Source of the DNA: Nematostella vectensis
Lineage: Eukaryota > Cnidaria > Anthozoa > Actiniaria > Edwardsiidae
Length of the DNA stretch: 64,000 nucleotides
Direction of reading: 5' to 3'
Assembly (NCBI RefSeq): GCF_932526225.1
Contig: NC_064034.1
Coordinates: 17,248,887 to 17,312,886, forward strand
Shown here piece by piece: positions 21,273 to 32,282 of this stretch (position 1 is its first letter; the number at the start of each line of letters is the position of its first letter). Under the pieces are notes generated by a model. The model searched no databases, was not told the DNA's origin, and saw only the letters and a program-made list of their open reading frames with translations. A program made the translations under genes and the position numbers.

Positions 21273-24200
21273 ATGGCTCTGGCATCGATTCGAGGAGGAA
21301 AGTCGTTTCGTTTTCAATTAGCATCTGTGTGTAGGCAATTATCGAGAGACCATTCAAGTGTTACTTCATTCGAAAGAAACATAGCCGTAAACACACACAG
21401 TCCTTTTTACTCAAGATATCCTGGTGTAAACAGGTGCAATGGGTTGTTGCGTACTTCGTGCCAGCGTTCAACAATATTGAATGACCGTGGATTCCACACT
21501 ACCCCTCACCGGCACGCCTGGCCTGTTGCTGTATTACTAGTGAAACTTGTGGGGCCTCTCTCCAAGATCAGCAAACTTGCTGCTATGCTTGGCGGACGGT
21601 GGGTATATTAGAGAGCACTCCTCTATTGTATATCACGGCTATGTTGTTTAGTAGGGTCATACTACAGCATACCAGTCAACCTCCGAAAATCTCAAGGCTT
21701 TAGAATTTTTAGGGGGGAGGGGTGGGGTGTATTCATTTTTGAGGGGTGGGTAAACCTCGCAGGCGTTTGCTGTATAAAAAGCTCTCGCGAACAAATCCAC
21801 TTGATCTCGTGGTCTTATGAGGGTGTTAGATAAATTGCGCTGCGAAAAGGAATTATTGTTTAAAACATTTTAATAGAAAATAGGCAAAATGACGATTTTC
21901 TAAAGAATATTTTCGGAAACGATAAAAATCTCTAAAAAGCGGGAGATTTGGTGCTCAACGCGGGAGAGCGGGAAAAGGGGTCCAAAATCTTGAGACTCCC
22001 GCCTAATGCGGGAGAGTTGTCATTTATGCTACAGCCCCCTTACTGGCCTCAAAAGTGGGGGGGGGGGGGGGGCACATTTCAGAGACACAAAGAACACTGA
22101 AAGGGCACAGCTACGTCACTTATGGTCACTTGCTCATAACTTAAAAAAAAACTGGGAGGCATGCCATGGCCCTTAAGGGGTTAGCTTTTTGCCCTCTATA
22201 AGAGTTGGAGTCCAGTTTTGAAAAACAAAGCCCCCCCTTCGAATTAGTGCCATTCTTGAGAAAATTAAATGAGCACACAGGTTGGTAAAATGAGCATTTG
22301 TAGTATTATATTGAAAAGTTATTTTTAAATATTAAAATATTTTTCCATTCGTAGCACATTTCGTAGATGGTGGCAAAAACTGCCAGCCCACCACAAACAC
22401 AAACTTCTCACCCTTGACCTCCTGAAAAAACGACGGACGGAGAAACTTATTCTTATCGGTGGCAGCACGGGAGTATTCTTTCTTGCATACTATGTGTATC
22501 ACTTAGAAGAGACGCCTATCACTCATCGCAGACGCTTCATGCCGGTTGGCAATGCACAGATGAGGGATGTAATAGAAGAAGAGTACAGGCAGGTAGGTAA
22601 TGGTCCTCTAGGGGACAAGAAAAAGATGATGCATGGGGATATTTGGGAGTAATAATGACAGTGGAGGTACAGACAAGTGGGGCAATTCTCTTCTAGAGAG
22701 GGGGGGGGGGGGGGGGGGGGGCGGGGGAAAAAGAAAGAGGGTTCCTCCAGTTTTATCCAAATGATGTATAGGGATATTTTTGAGGAATAATGGCAAGGTA
22801 AAGACAGGTGGGTGGAGAGTCACAAAGTGTGATTGAAGAAGAATGCATGGCACCGTAGTCGTTTAGGGTGTCAAGGGAGAGAGGGTATCACTAGTCCTTG
22901 CTTGGTTCAAGCTAACGAGGTTCAAATGTTACTCGTTCTAGGTGCTTTATGATGATTAGTTCAGGATAACAAGGCTTAACTGTAACTCTTTTCAGGTGCT
23001 TGAGCAGTGCGGCGAGCACATCCTACCTGTCAATCATCCGTACCACAGGCGCGTATTTGAGGTGGCGCAGCGGCTGGTGATGGCCAATAGGAGTGAAGAG
23101 ATCGATGGAATCAAGTGGCAAGTCAACGTTGTTGATACTGATGACGTCAATGCCTTTGTACTTCCGGTAAGTTTAGAATTCTTGGACATGGAGTATCATG
23201 CCTGTGGGTGTAGCTTGGAAAAGTGAGCGTGCTCTTTAATTGGCGAGACTCGCCAAATTTGCCAAGTGTGCTTGCACAACCTTACACTTCAGCATATCCT
23301 GAGTTAAAGCCGCATTGTCACCAGTTTACTTCCGGTCGATTACGTAACAATCTCCGATGATTTTTAACGGAAACTGCGAAAATATTTCAAAATTTTAAAA
23401 GCAGTCTTTTGGAAGTTTATTCGTCGATTTGACTGATAATTTAGAGCGGATGGCCCGTTTTATAGCGCGGATTCTGATAGATTCCTTTGTCTTTTGACGG
23501 TTGAGGTTTCCGACCGGCCTTCGGAAGTAAACTGGTGACAATGCGGCTTTAACCCCTAGTGGTATTTGATAATTATTGGTTTTTAGACGTTTTCTTGTTT
23601 TCTTTCTAGAATGGACAGATTTTCATGTTCGTCGGCATCTTACGGATGTTGCCAAACGAAGGGGCGCTGGCGACAATCTTGGGTCACGAAATGGCGCATG
23701 CGATTCTTAGACACGCGGTAAGTCACGTGATCAAAGGCGACAATCTTGGGTCACGAAATGGCGCATGCGATTCTTAGACACTCGGTAGGTCACGTGATCA
23801 GAGGGGCCGTTGGCGACAATCTTGGGTCACGAAATGGCGCATGCGATTCTTAGACACGCGGTAGGGTCACGTGATCAAAGGGCCGCTGGCGACAATCTTG
23901 GGTCACGAAATGGCGCATGCGATTCTTAGACACGCGGTAGGTCACGTGATCAAAGGGATGCTGGCGACAATCTTGGGTCACGAAATGGCGCATGCGATTC
24001 TTAGATACGCGGTAGGTCACGTGATCAAAGGGCCGCTGGCGACAATCTTGGGTCACGAAATGGGCATGCGATTCTTATGCCGTGGTTACACTAAAATGCC
24101 AACTGGGGTTGAGTCTCGGTTAACTGAACACAGGTTGGTCCTGGTTGACTTTTTGTGCAGTTACAAGCTCACTTTACCTTAGTTGAGTTGTGAACTGCGA

Positions 24201-27200
24201 GAAATCAAGTGGCCTCGTGTCACGGGTTACTTATCAAGTGATCTACACTGATTGGTATTCGTATACTTAAGCGGAATTTATTCTAGCTTGTGTTCAACAT
24301 GGTACGCTTGGAACGAATATATATAAATTATTGAGCATACATTGAGCAACAATTTGCTTTTAAGCATGGTTAAACAAATTTATGTTTGAAAACAACAGAT
24401 AATTTAGAGCTTAAAACTCGTTATCGGGAATGAAACCAAAAGTCCCACTAGAATTACCATCATAAGCCGAATCATCGTTACGAAAAGCGACTAGGTTTTG
24501 AGCAAAACACGCTATTTAACACCGTTACACTTTTATATCTGTCAGCGCTGATTACTGCAACCTTAGTTGAGGCCATGAACCATGGGTCGTAGGATGGTTC
24601 GCCGACATTAAGAAAATGTGTAAATTCCTCCGACCGTGGCGGACGTATTTCTTGAAGCTCCGCATTTTTCTCAATTTTACTTAGCCTGCGAGTCACTATG
24701 GCCTTATTTCTGTCTACAAGCACTCTGTTGCTGTTTCTGACAATCGTCGGAGCGCGGAATTGGTCAGTTGGGACGGGTTTCTTCGGCGTTCAGAGCAATT
24801 TTTCGTTCGGGATCAACCTGGTTGGCACCGAATTTACATCTTCGCGCTGGAAGTTTGCAATGTTTGGCTTCTCACGTGCAAAGAAGTGTAGCCGGCCATG
24901 CTTGTACTACCCCAACACTACCGCTACATTCCGCGTGCAGCTTGAGGGCGATCTCGTGTTTAAGCTCAACCCAGGTCCTTTGGGACACGATGACGGCTCC
25001 CTAAAGAATACTACCAATAGACAATGGAGTCACACTACCGGACGAGTTAACACGAGTCGCATTCCATTAACTACTCCCTCGTAAACAGCTCAACGGTTTG
25101 CAAAGCAGCAGTGCATCTGGCGGGACACTAACAATCTAATCAAAATAAATCGCGTTCCTGGTAACATAAAGCCACATAAGCAGATGGTGTTCTGCCACAT
25201 CAATGCTCGGTCGGTCAGGAACAAAACAACCGTGATCAATAATTACATATGCGATCACAGCGTGGATTTAATGGCTCTAACGGAACATTGGTTGTCGCCA
25301 AGTGACTTTGCCGTGAAGACGGAGATGTGCCCGCAAGGTTATACAATCAAGGCCAAACCGACGTGGTGGCGGTACTGGGCTACTGTACCGAGACTCATTT
25401 GACGGGTCTACGGTTAAGTCTGGCATTAGTTCGCGGGAGTCGTTTGAGTTCTCAGAGTTACTTGTGAAGTCATCCTCCTATAACCTGCGGGTTATTGTTA
25501 TATACAGACCACCCTACTCAGAGGCTCATCGTGTCCCGAAAAGCGTCTTCCTCTCGGAGTTCCCTGAATACTTAGAGAGCCTGTTGTTACGCAAAGAAAA
25601 CCTACTTTTAACCGGTGACTTTAATATACATGTCGACAAGCCAAACGATCCTGACGCCCAAAAATTCTTGGAAACACTAAGAGCCTTGGGTCTAGTGCAA
25701 CATGTAGACCAGCCGACGCACCAAGACGGGCATATTCTCGATCTCGCTATAACCGAGATTTTAGTCACAGCTCTTTGAAAGATTGCAAATCTGGCTGATC
25801 AACATGAACAGCCAGCACGTGACCCTTTTGGTGCTGCTAGATTTGAGCGCGGCATTTGACACTATCGATCACTGCATACTTCTCCAACGCCTTAACACAT
25901 CATTTGGCGTTGCTGGCGATGCTCTAAGATGGCTTACATCATATCTGACTGATCGGGCACAACGTGTTGTTGTTGATGGAAAACAGTCTGACAGATGCAG
26001 TTTATCATTTGGTGTACCTCAAGGATCCTGCCTCGGTCCTCTCCTCTTCTCCATTTATGCAAGCAAGTTGTTTGAGGTCATCAAATCCCATCTGCCTCAC
26101 GCACATGCATACGCTGACGACACCCAGCTGTACCTCTCATGCTCATTGGAACGCGCCAGCAGCTGGAAAAAGTAGGGACTAACAGTTTTCTAGTAGCCGA
26201 GACTGCTGTGCCACCTGTAGGCGAAGCTAGAAACCTTGGTTTCTGGTTTGACTGGAATTTTAAATTTGAACAACACATCACCAAGACATGTCAGTCTGCT
26301 TTTTATTCTATTTTTAATATTAGACGTATACGTAAATTTTTATCCAAAGATGCAGCTAAGACTCTAGTACAGGCACTGGTGATAAGTAGATTAGACTATT
26401 GTAATTCGCTTTTATATGGCCTTCCTGCAATACAAATCAACAGACTTCAGCGCGCTCAAAATACAGCAGCAAGATTAATATCGAACACGCCACGCTACTC
26501 TCATATTACACCTGTTATGTTAGATCTCCACTGGCTACCTGTTAACTTTAGGATTACTTTTAAAATAGCTCTTATTACATTTAAAGCATTACATGGCATT
26601 GCTCCCGCTTACCTCAGCGACCTAATAAAGGCTAGGCAGTCGAATTACAATCTTAGATCAACAAATAGTAATATCTTAGAAAGGTCTAGCATTAGGACAG
26701 GCAAAACCACTGGGGACCGTGCCTTCCAGGTTGCGGCCCCAGTGGTATGGAACTCACTACCACAACACGTTAGGGCAGCGACATGTATTTTAACTTTCAA
26801 GAAAGTTTTAAAGACTCATTTATTTAATTTGGCATATTTTTAGATAATATATCATTTTAGTATAGTATAGTTAGTAGTTTTAGCTTAGTTTTAGCACATA
26901 TATAATTCTTAGTTGTTGTAAAGCGCATTAGATCATATAGATAATGAATTTTGCGCTATATAAATAATAAAATTATTATTATTATTATTATTAACTCTAC
27001 TGCAGTAGACATTCCTTTGTTCTCGATGAAATTTACTGAGGTTTCCGGTCGCGGTTACACACATAAAATTTCAATCTTAGTTAGCCAATTACCGAACCTA
27101 GGTTGGAAGCAATAGTCTAACCACAGCATTAGACACACGGTAGGTCACGTGCTCCAAGGGGCTGGCGACAATCTTGGGTCACGAAATGGCTTATGCAATT

Positions 27201-30200
27201 CTAAGACACGCGGTAGGTCACATGATCGACCACGTGATCGAAGGGGCGCTACGGCGCATGCAACTTAGACACGCGGTTGTTCACGTTATAACACTAATAC
27301 GGTGTCTACATTTTTGGTTAATCACCTTCAGTCACCTTGTAGGCCGCGCGAGAGCCACACGTTACACGTGACTGGTCATGCGGTATATGGTACGAAGCGG
27401 GGAGTGATCCTTTTCTTAGCAGTAAATCACGTGTTCATGCAATGTATGTGTGTGTGATTTTCAAGAGTCATTTTTTTTTATTTTTGTTAACACGGGCAAC
27501 CCACGTTTAATACAGTATCCCTTCTTGTTCCACCAGGCTGAGCAAGCCAGCGTGCATGGTGTAGTTAACCTTTTCGTTGTGGTGTTGCTGGCGATCTTAT
27601 GGGCTCTTATACCGACCGACTACCTTGCACTTGCCGCCCAGTGGATCCAAGGCCAAATACTGAGTGTGAGTACAATGCCAAGCACTACACGTGCGAATAG
27701 CGGGTGTATCCAGGATTAGATATTAATGTGGGCAAATCTAGATACTAAGCGTGAGTACAATGCCAAGCATTACACGTGCGAATAGCGGGTGTATCAACGA
27801 CTACTTATCAGGCTAGTTTCCCCCTTTTTTATCGCGGATTGTTAAGTAAGCTGTGGACCACGGACAATCTGTAGCCCATTTTAAGCCCTAGAGCCATTAT
27901 CAGCTTCGTTTTAATTAAAAGAAGAAAAAGTTGTGCGGTAAAGCAATTGAAAAGCGTTTTCATTTTGAAGCCCCGGTGCAGTCAAATGCAAATAGTCCTT
28001 TGCATAGGATTGATTAACGATTGGTGTTGTTTTCTAATCCAAAGATACTGCTTCATCTGCCGTACTCGCGACAGCTGGAGGAGGAAGCTGATCAAGTCGG
28101 TATGCTGCTGGCAGCTAAGGTTAGCTCAAGTAGACAACGTACTTTCTCTTCACTTACAATCAATTTAACAATCACTCATTTGCGTAGAAAATATGAATAA
28201 CATAAGCCTCAGCAAATGTCTCCTTCCTGAAGATTCAGCAAATTCCTTAATGTGCCACCCCTATGTTTGCTCCTGTGTTCTGTATTACCTCTTGTTATTT
28301 TTTTTCGTCTTACATCGAAGCCTGGCAATTGATGTTCTGTTTGACATTTTGTAAACCTCATTTCGTAACCGTCACTCTTTGAATGTTTGTGATAAGCCGG
28401 TGCTGTCTCCGAACATAAATTCGGATATAGGTAGGCATGTATAAAGCACCACAACGAAAGGTTATTATGTTGTTGTTATAACTATTCTCACCGCATAAAT
28501 TATTGGAATGTTCCCTGCTAGCAGAGGCCTCTTTTCTCTGTATTTCGCTGGGCTGGAGTTCGCGAGAAAAAGATACCTCTGCCATGGGTCGCAAGTTCGT
28601 TTGATCAAACCGCCGTCCACGATCGTGGACGAGATCCAGAGCGCATGCTCCGTTCATTAATTACTGGCCACTATTTGAGCCCACAATGACTAGCGCATGC
28701 ATGAAACGTATATCCGCTGCCGGATAATAAGCCCCCATTCGAAACGGCGTCCTCCGTAGAAATATCACGCGACGAATTATAAAAGAAGCCATTCAATGCC
28801 TTATCTTCATTCAGAATTTTCTCTCTTTTGACAAACGAGTCAATCTTCCGTTTACAGGTTTTGCATATTCTTCTGGGAATAGCTGATCTAAGTTTACCAA
28901 AAATTTTTGTAGCATTTTCTTCGAATCCAACTGTGCGATATTTACATTGAAGAAACTCGCCTGCCCAGATGTCTTGAAATTAATCCCACAAACAAGACAA
29001 AACTCGTCTTTGCTGCGTTTGTTGTTCAATCTTTTTAGTGACGTTTTAGGTGATTGAAATTGAACAGTTGTTTTCTTTTTTCGAAGAGGAGAACTAACCG
29101 GAGTTTGATTCATGATTTCCAACTAAACCCATGCGAAGCAAATTGACAGCTTTCGCGCGATGGTACGGGTTTTGGCACGTCGGTCGCTTATTAACGCTCA
29201 CGCATGCGCAACAGAAACAGTTTCGACCCATGGCAGAGGTATATTTTCTTCGCGAACTCCAGCCCAGCGAAATACAGAGAAAAGAGGCCTCTGCTAGCAG
29301 GGAAATTTGAATGTCACGGAGCGCTCTGAATTTAACCAATCACATAATTCCAGGGGGCTCTCCGCATGCATTTGGGTCTGCGGGTCCTTTCATGCACGTC
29401 TTTCAGTCTTCGGTCGTCGGAAGAGTACTTTCACCCACCATCCCTCCCTTGGTGGCGGTTGAAACACACCCACCTTATTCTTTCCGTATACCTATTGACA
29501 TGACAGAAGCGGACACTTTCCATAACTTAGATTGTTCTGACATGACAATGGGTTGTGTTGAGCTGCTATATTATGTAGAACGAAATTGAATGTTTCAGGC
29601 AATCGCACCATGATATCGTGCACCTTAACTAAATAACACGCGAACGTGCGCGCGTTTTATCAGCGTATTGTATATTACCTACCTCAACTTGTATTATTCT
29701 TTACAACTGGTTCCTATACTCGAATATTACACGGTCTGGCTATCAAGCATAGTATGTGGTGTTTCATTAGCGTTTAAAAACGGCCAAATCATGCCGCCAT
29801 GTTTCCTGGCTGTGTTTTTTAGGCTTGTTTCGACGTACGCGAAAGCCCTAAGGTCTGGTCGCGGATCGGTGCCATGGAGGAGCACACAAAACAACAAAGC
29901 GCTCTACCAGAATGGCTCTCAACACATCCCTCACACGCTAACAGGGCGAACAAACTCCAGGCTCTACTGCCAGAGGTATGTCCACACTAGGAAGTGGGGG
30001 GGGGCTTCCTCAATACCTGAGGTATCTTCACACTAGAGTAGGACTTTTTTATCCTCTCAACACATCCCCTCACACTAGAGAGGAAGGAGGCTTTCTCAAT
30101 ACCTGAGGTATCTTCACACTAGAGTAGGACTTTTTTATCCTCTCAACACATCCCCTCACACTAGAGAGGGAGGAGGCTTTCTCAATACCTGAGGTATCTT

Positions 30201-31194
30201 CACACTAGAGTAGGACTTTTTTATCCTCTCAACACATCCCCTCACACTAGGAGGAGAGAGGAAGGAGGCTTCCTCAATACCTGAGGTATCTTCACACTAT
30301 AGTAGGACTTTTTTATCCTCTCAACACATCCCCTCACACTAGAGAGGAAGGAGGCTTTCTCAATAACTGAGGTATCTTCACACTAGAGTAGGACTTTTTT
30401 ATCCTCTCAACACATCCCCTCACACACAAATTAGGTGGGGCAGACTACAGGCTCTACCACCACCACTAGAATGACCACACAAGGGAAGACTCCTTATCCT
30501 CTGTACACAACCCTCACTTGCTAATGACTAATCCGTTACAGAATAGCTGGCTTTAGTAATTATTTTGATAATCAAAAGCTACAATTTGCATCGATTCAAG
30601 CTCTTAATTGGGGCCCCCGCCGAATGGATCCCCGAAATTTCGATGTGCTCGCAGTTTTCGGCTAATGCTCGGATGCTCGCGCAATTTTTTTCCGCCGTGC
30701 TGGCATTGTATTTTTGGATGTGCTCGCTTTATTCAAAAACTAGAAGATGCTCGGTCACGCATGAAACACGGGGTGCTCGCAAGCTCGCAAGCGCTCGCCA
30801 AAGACCATTCGGGGGCTCTTTAATTCTTTTATTATAATTAAGGGGGAGATGTCAAATCTTACCATTATGTCCAGGCATTCAAATCTTACGTACGAGGAAA
30901 AAAGATATTGATTTTTTTGTAAAATAACTAACTGATTTGTGTTTGATGCTGTATTCGATTTCAGGCGCTGGAAATACGTAAGGAGTGTAACTGTCCGGCA
31001 CTTCAAGGTAATTACTCGTCACTGTTATTAATATAATAGGGGCTGCAAACTCTTGACAAATTTATTAACAACATGAAAACACCATTAATTTGATTAAAAA
31101 ATCAAGCACCAAAAAAATCATAATTGTCTCTACAGATTCTATGTACATGGCACCAAGAAGGGATAGCAAATTATTAAGACTTTATGGTACTTGA
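21273..31194 (+). CDS. OMA1: OMA1 mitochondrial zinc metalloendopeptidase
   Basis: Nine exons: 21273-21598, 22367-22592, 22996-23166, 23610-23717, 27537-27665, 28045-28119, 29823-29975, 30965-31007, 31136-31194; phases fit and give 429 residues. OMA1 is the M48-family stress protease of the inner mitochondrial membrane that cleaves OPA1 and DELE1. Seen here: an Arg-rich, mitochondrial-presequence-like N terminus followed by GFHTTPHRHAW, a membrane helix (LILIGGSTGVFFLAYYVY), the zinc site HEMAH in exon 4 (LGHEMAHAILRHA), a second hydrophobic stretch (NLFVVVLLAILWALIP), the third ligand in LEEEADQVGMLLAAK, and the typical PEWLSTHPSHANR and LEIRKECNCPALQ. It is shorter than the human enzyme mainly at the N terminus and C terminus. 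Intron 4 (3.8 kb) holds copies of the HEMAH exon edge and a LINE. Confidence 0.93.
21668..22028. mobile_element. MITE-D family, copy 1, in OMA1 intron 1
   Basis: Begins CATACCAGTCAAC, ends GTTGTCATTTATG, and is flanked on both sides by CTACAG, a 6-bp target-site duplication. Internal sequence (GTTTGCTGTATAAAAAGCTC, ATAAATTGCGCTGC, AATAGGCAAAATGAC) is shared with the copy at 50790-51065. No coding capacity. Confidence 0.8.
23304..23552. mobile_element. MITE-A family, copy 2, in OMA1 intron 3
   Basis: About 30-bp inverted ends: TTAAAGCCGCATTGTCACC followed by AGTTTACTTCCGG on the left, and the complement (GGAAGTAAACTGGTGACAAT, GCGGCTTTAA) on the right, almost perfect. The 249-bp body has no open frame. 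This is the best preserved of three copies in the window. Confidence 0.85.
23664..24078 (+). repeat. Tandem copies of the OMA1 zinc-site exon edge
   Basis: The 3' half of OMA1 exon 4, starting CGACAATCTTGGGTCACGAA, plus its donor and the first intron bases (GGTAGGTCACGTGATCAAAG) is repeated. Starts of this word are at 23671 (the real exon), then 23738, 23814, 23890, 23965 and 24040, a period of 67-76 bp. Each of the first four copies keeps HEMAHAILR-coding sequence and a GCG|GTAGGT donor-like end; the last is cut at about 24078. None has an acceptor in front, so I regard them as intronic. Confidence 0.92.
24690..26995 (+). mobile_element. CR1/L2-type non-LTR retrotransposon, internally deleted
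   Basis: A LINE in the same orientation as OMA1, inside intron 4. Pieces in order: an N-terminal segment from 24698 (signal-like start MALFLSTSTLLLFLTIVG, later FKLNPGP); endonuclease pieces (FCHINARSVRNKTTVINNY; LLTGDFNIHVDKPND; DGHILDLAIT) at 25184-25778; reverse transcriptase from 25783 (LLDLSAAFDTIDHCIL, FGVPQGSCLGPLLFSIYA, the catalytic AYADDTQLYLS); and the C-terminal region to 26843 (LVISRLDYCNSLLYGLP, WNSLPQHVRA). The endonuclease-RT junction and the part after YADD have lost sequence and the frame is broken, so the copy is dead. The 3' end TTGCGCTATATAAATAATAA followed by ATT repeats is typical of CR1/L2-like elements. The 5' boundary is not resolved. Confidence 0.88.
27128..27285 (+). 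repeat. Right-hand remnants of the OMA1 exon-4 array
   Basis: One full copy (CGACAATCTTGGGTCACGAA from about 27167, AGACACGCGGTAGGTCACAT to about 27222) and two partial copies of the same unit as at 23664-24078. The LINE and about 700 bp of other sequence now lie between the two halves of the array. Confidence 0.85.
27651..27800 (+). repeat. Duplicated OMA1 exon-5 donor edge
   Basis: The last bases of exon 5 with its donor and 50 bp of intron (from 27651, containing GTGAGTACAATGCCAAGCA and TACACGTGCGAATAGCGGGT) recur at 27731-27796. In the second copy the exon part is altered (GCAAATCTAGATACTAAGC) but the GTGAGT donor is kept. Confidence 0.85.
28513..29302 (-). mobile_element. 790-bp element with 75-bp inverted ends and an internal open frame, in OMA1 intron 6
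   Basis: Left end CCCTGCTAGCAGAGGCCTCT, continuing through CGCTGGGCTGGAGTTCGCGA to CCATGGGTCG, is repeated in inverted order at 29226-29302 with about three mismatches in 75 bp. Inside, on the minus strand, an open frame at 28811-29122 encodes 103 residues (MEIMNQTPVSSPLRKKKTTV at the start, then EFCLVCGINFKTSG), with a C-X2-C pair that could begin a zinc-binding module. I do not recognise the protein. It is either a DNA element that carries a gene fragment or the relic of an autonomous element. Confidence 0.65.
29990..30430 (+). repeat. 86-bp tandem repeat derived from OMA1 exon-7 edge
   Basis: Five units begin (at TCCTCTCAACACATCCC) at 30052, 30138, 30224, 30316 and 30402. The unit contains CTCTCAACACATCCC-CTCACA, nearly identical to exon 7 (CTCTCAACACATCCCTCACA, coding LSTHPSH), and CTGAGGTATCTTCACACTAG, a variant of the exon-7 donor region CAGAGGTATGTCCACACTAG. 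The array lies in intron 7 directly after that donor. Confidence 0.88.
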
Positions 31195-31323
31195 GAGGAT
31201 CTGTGACGTTCACTCGGAAAAATTCACGAGCTTCGGCCGAGCTCGAACCGAGGATAAGTAATGCTCTACGCGCGGGGCACCTTGGGAATTATTTTTTGTT
31301 CTTGCCGTGTATGCAAGGAAGTC

Positions 31324-32282
31324 ATGGCGGCGTTACATAACGTCCTCAGCGTTGGTATTTTTGCTATAGCTGTATACTTCATCCGTGATTACTGCCAAGG
31401 AAGAGTGTGCACGAGTGAAGCGAGACTTGACGGCAAGACGGTCATCATTACTGGGGCCACTACAGGCATCGGGAAAGAAACTGCAGTTGATCTGGCAAAG
31501 CGCGGTGCACGAGTCATCATCGGCGCTCGAAACCTGGACAGAGGGAACGCTGCAGTTAGAGATATCCAGTCAAGATCAGGTAGTCAGCAAGTCTTCGTAG
31601 AACACCTAGACCTTGCTTCTCTTAGCTCTGTCCGTAAATTCGCTGAGGTTATGAACAATAAGGAAGAGAGAATCCACATTCTCATCAATAATGCCGGCGT
31701 GGGATTTATTCCCTTTCGGAGAACAGAAGACGGATTTGAAATGATCTTCGCCGTGAATCACTTGAGCCATTTCCTCCTAACCAATCTTTTAATAGAAAAG
31801 CTTAAGCGCTCAGCTCCAAGTAGAATAATAAATGTGTCTTCCGAAGGTCACAGATACATTCCAAAAATCGATCTTGATGGCTGGAATGATGAATATAGTA
31901 ATTACGCAACTGCTCTTATGTCAAACTACGGAAACAGCAAACTAGCTATTATTCTATTTACTAGAGAACTTGCTAAAAGACTCAAAGACACTGGTGTGAC
32001 CACATACTCCCTACATCCTGGAATTATAATGACCGATTTTGCAAGGGAAATTTCAGGTATTGATTATATAAAAGCTGTGTTTTCACCATTCATAAAAGTA
32101 TTTTCAAAAGTCTCGAGCAGGGAGCGCAAACCACCATTTGCTGTGCTGTGTCTGAGGAACATGCTAACGAGACTGGCTTGTACTATGATGACTGCCAAGT
32201 GGCTGAGCCAAGTAAGGCTGCACAAGATGATGAAGCTGCAGAGAAGCTCTGGGAAATGAGTTCTAAGCTGGTTTCTTTGTGA
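31324..32282 (+). pseudogene. Retinol dehydrogenase 11-14-like SDR with a 3' frameshift
   Basis: Single-exon short-chain dehydrogenase. Visible family parts: hydrophobic N-terminal helix (MAALHNVLSVGIFAIAVYFI), cofactor motif TGATTGIG, NNAG, the catalytic Ser region INVSSEGH, and YGNSK as the YxxSK site, so catalytic residues are present. These features fit membrane-anchored NADP-dependent retinol/retinal oxidoreductases. The first frame runs to a stop at 32259, but after about 32123 the expected family C terminus (AQTTICCAVSEEHANETGLY, then DDEAAEKLWEMSSKLVSL) is found one frame over, ending at TGA 32280-32282. One base is missing near 32123-32126. This could be a real inactivating or tail-altering mutation, or a sequence error. 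It lies 130 bp after OMA1 on the same strand; ATG 31324 is preferred over 31261 because the anchor helix starts there. Confidence 0.8.

Noticed and set aside
21062-21334. Plus-strand frame starting 211 bp before the OMA1 ATG
   Set aside because: Different frame from OMA1, no family resemblance, ends inside OMA1 exon 1; at most an upstream frame in the 5' UTR.
22608-22853. Minus-strand proline-rich frame near a poly-G run in an OMA1 intron
   Set aside because: Created by a homopolymer run; no domain.
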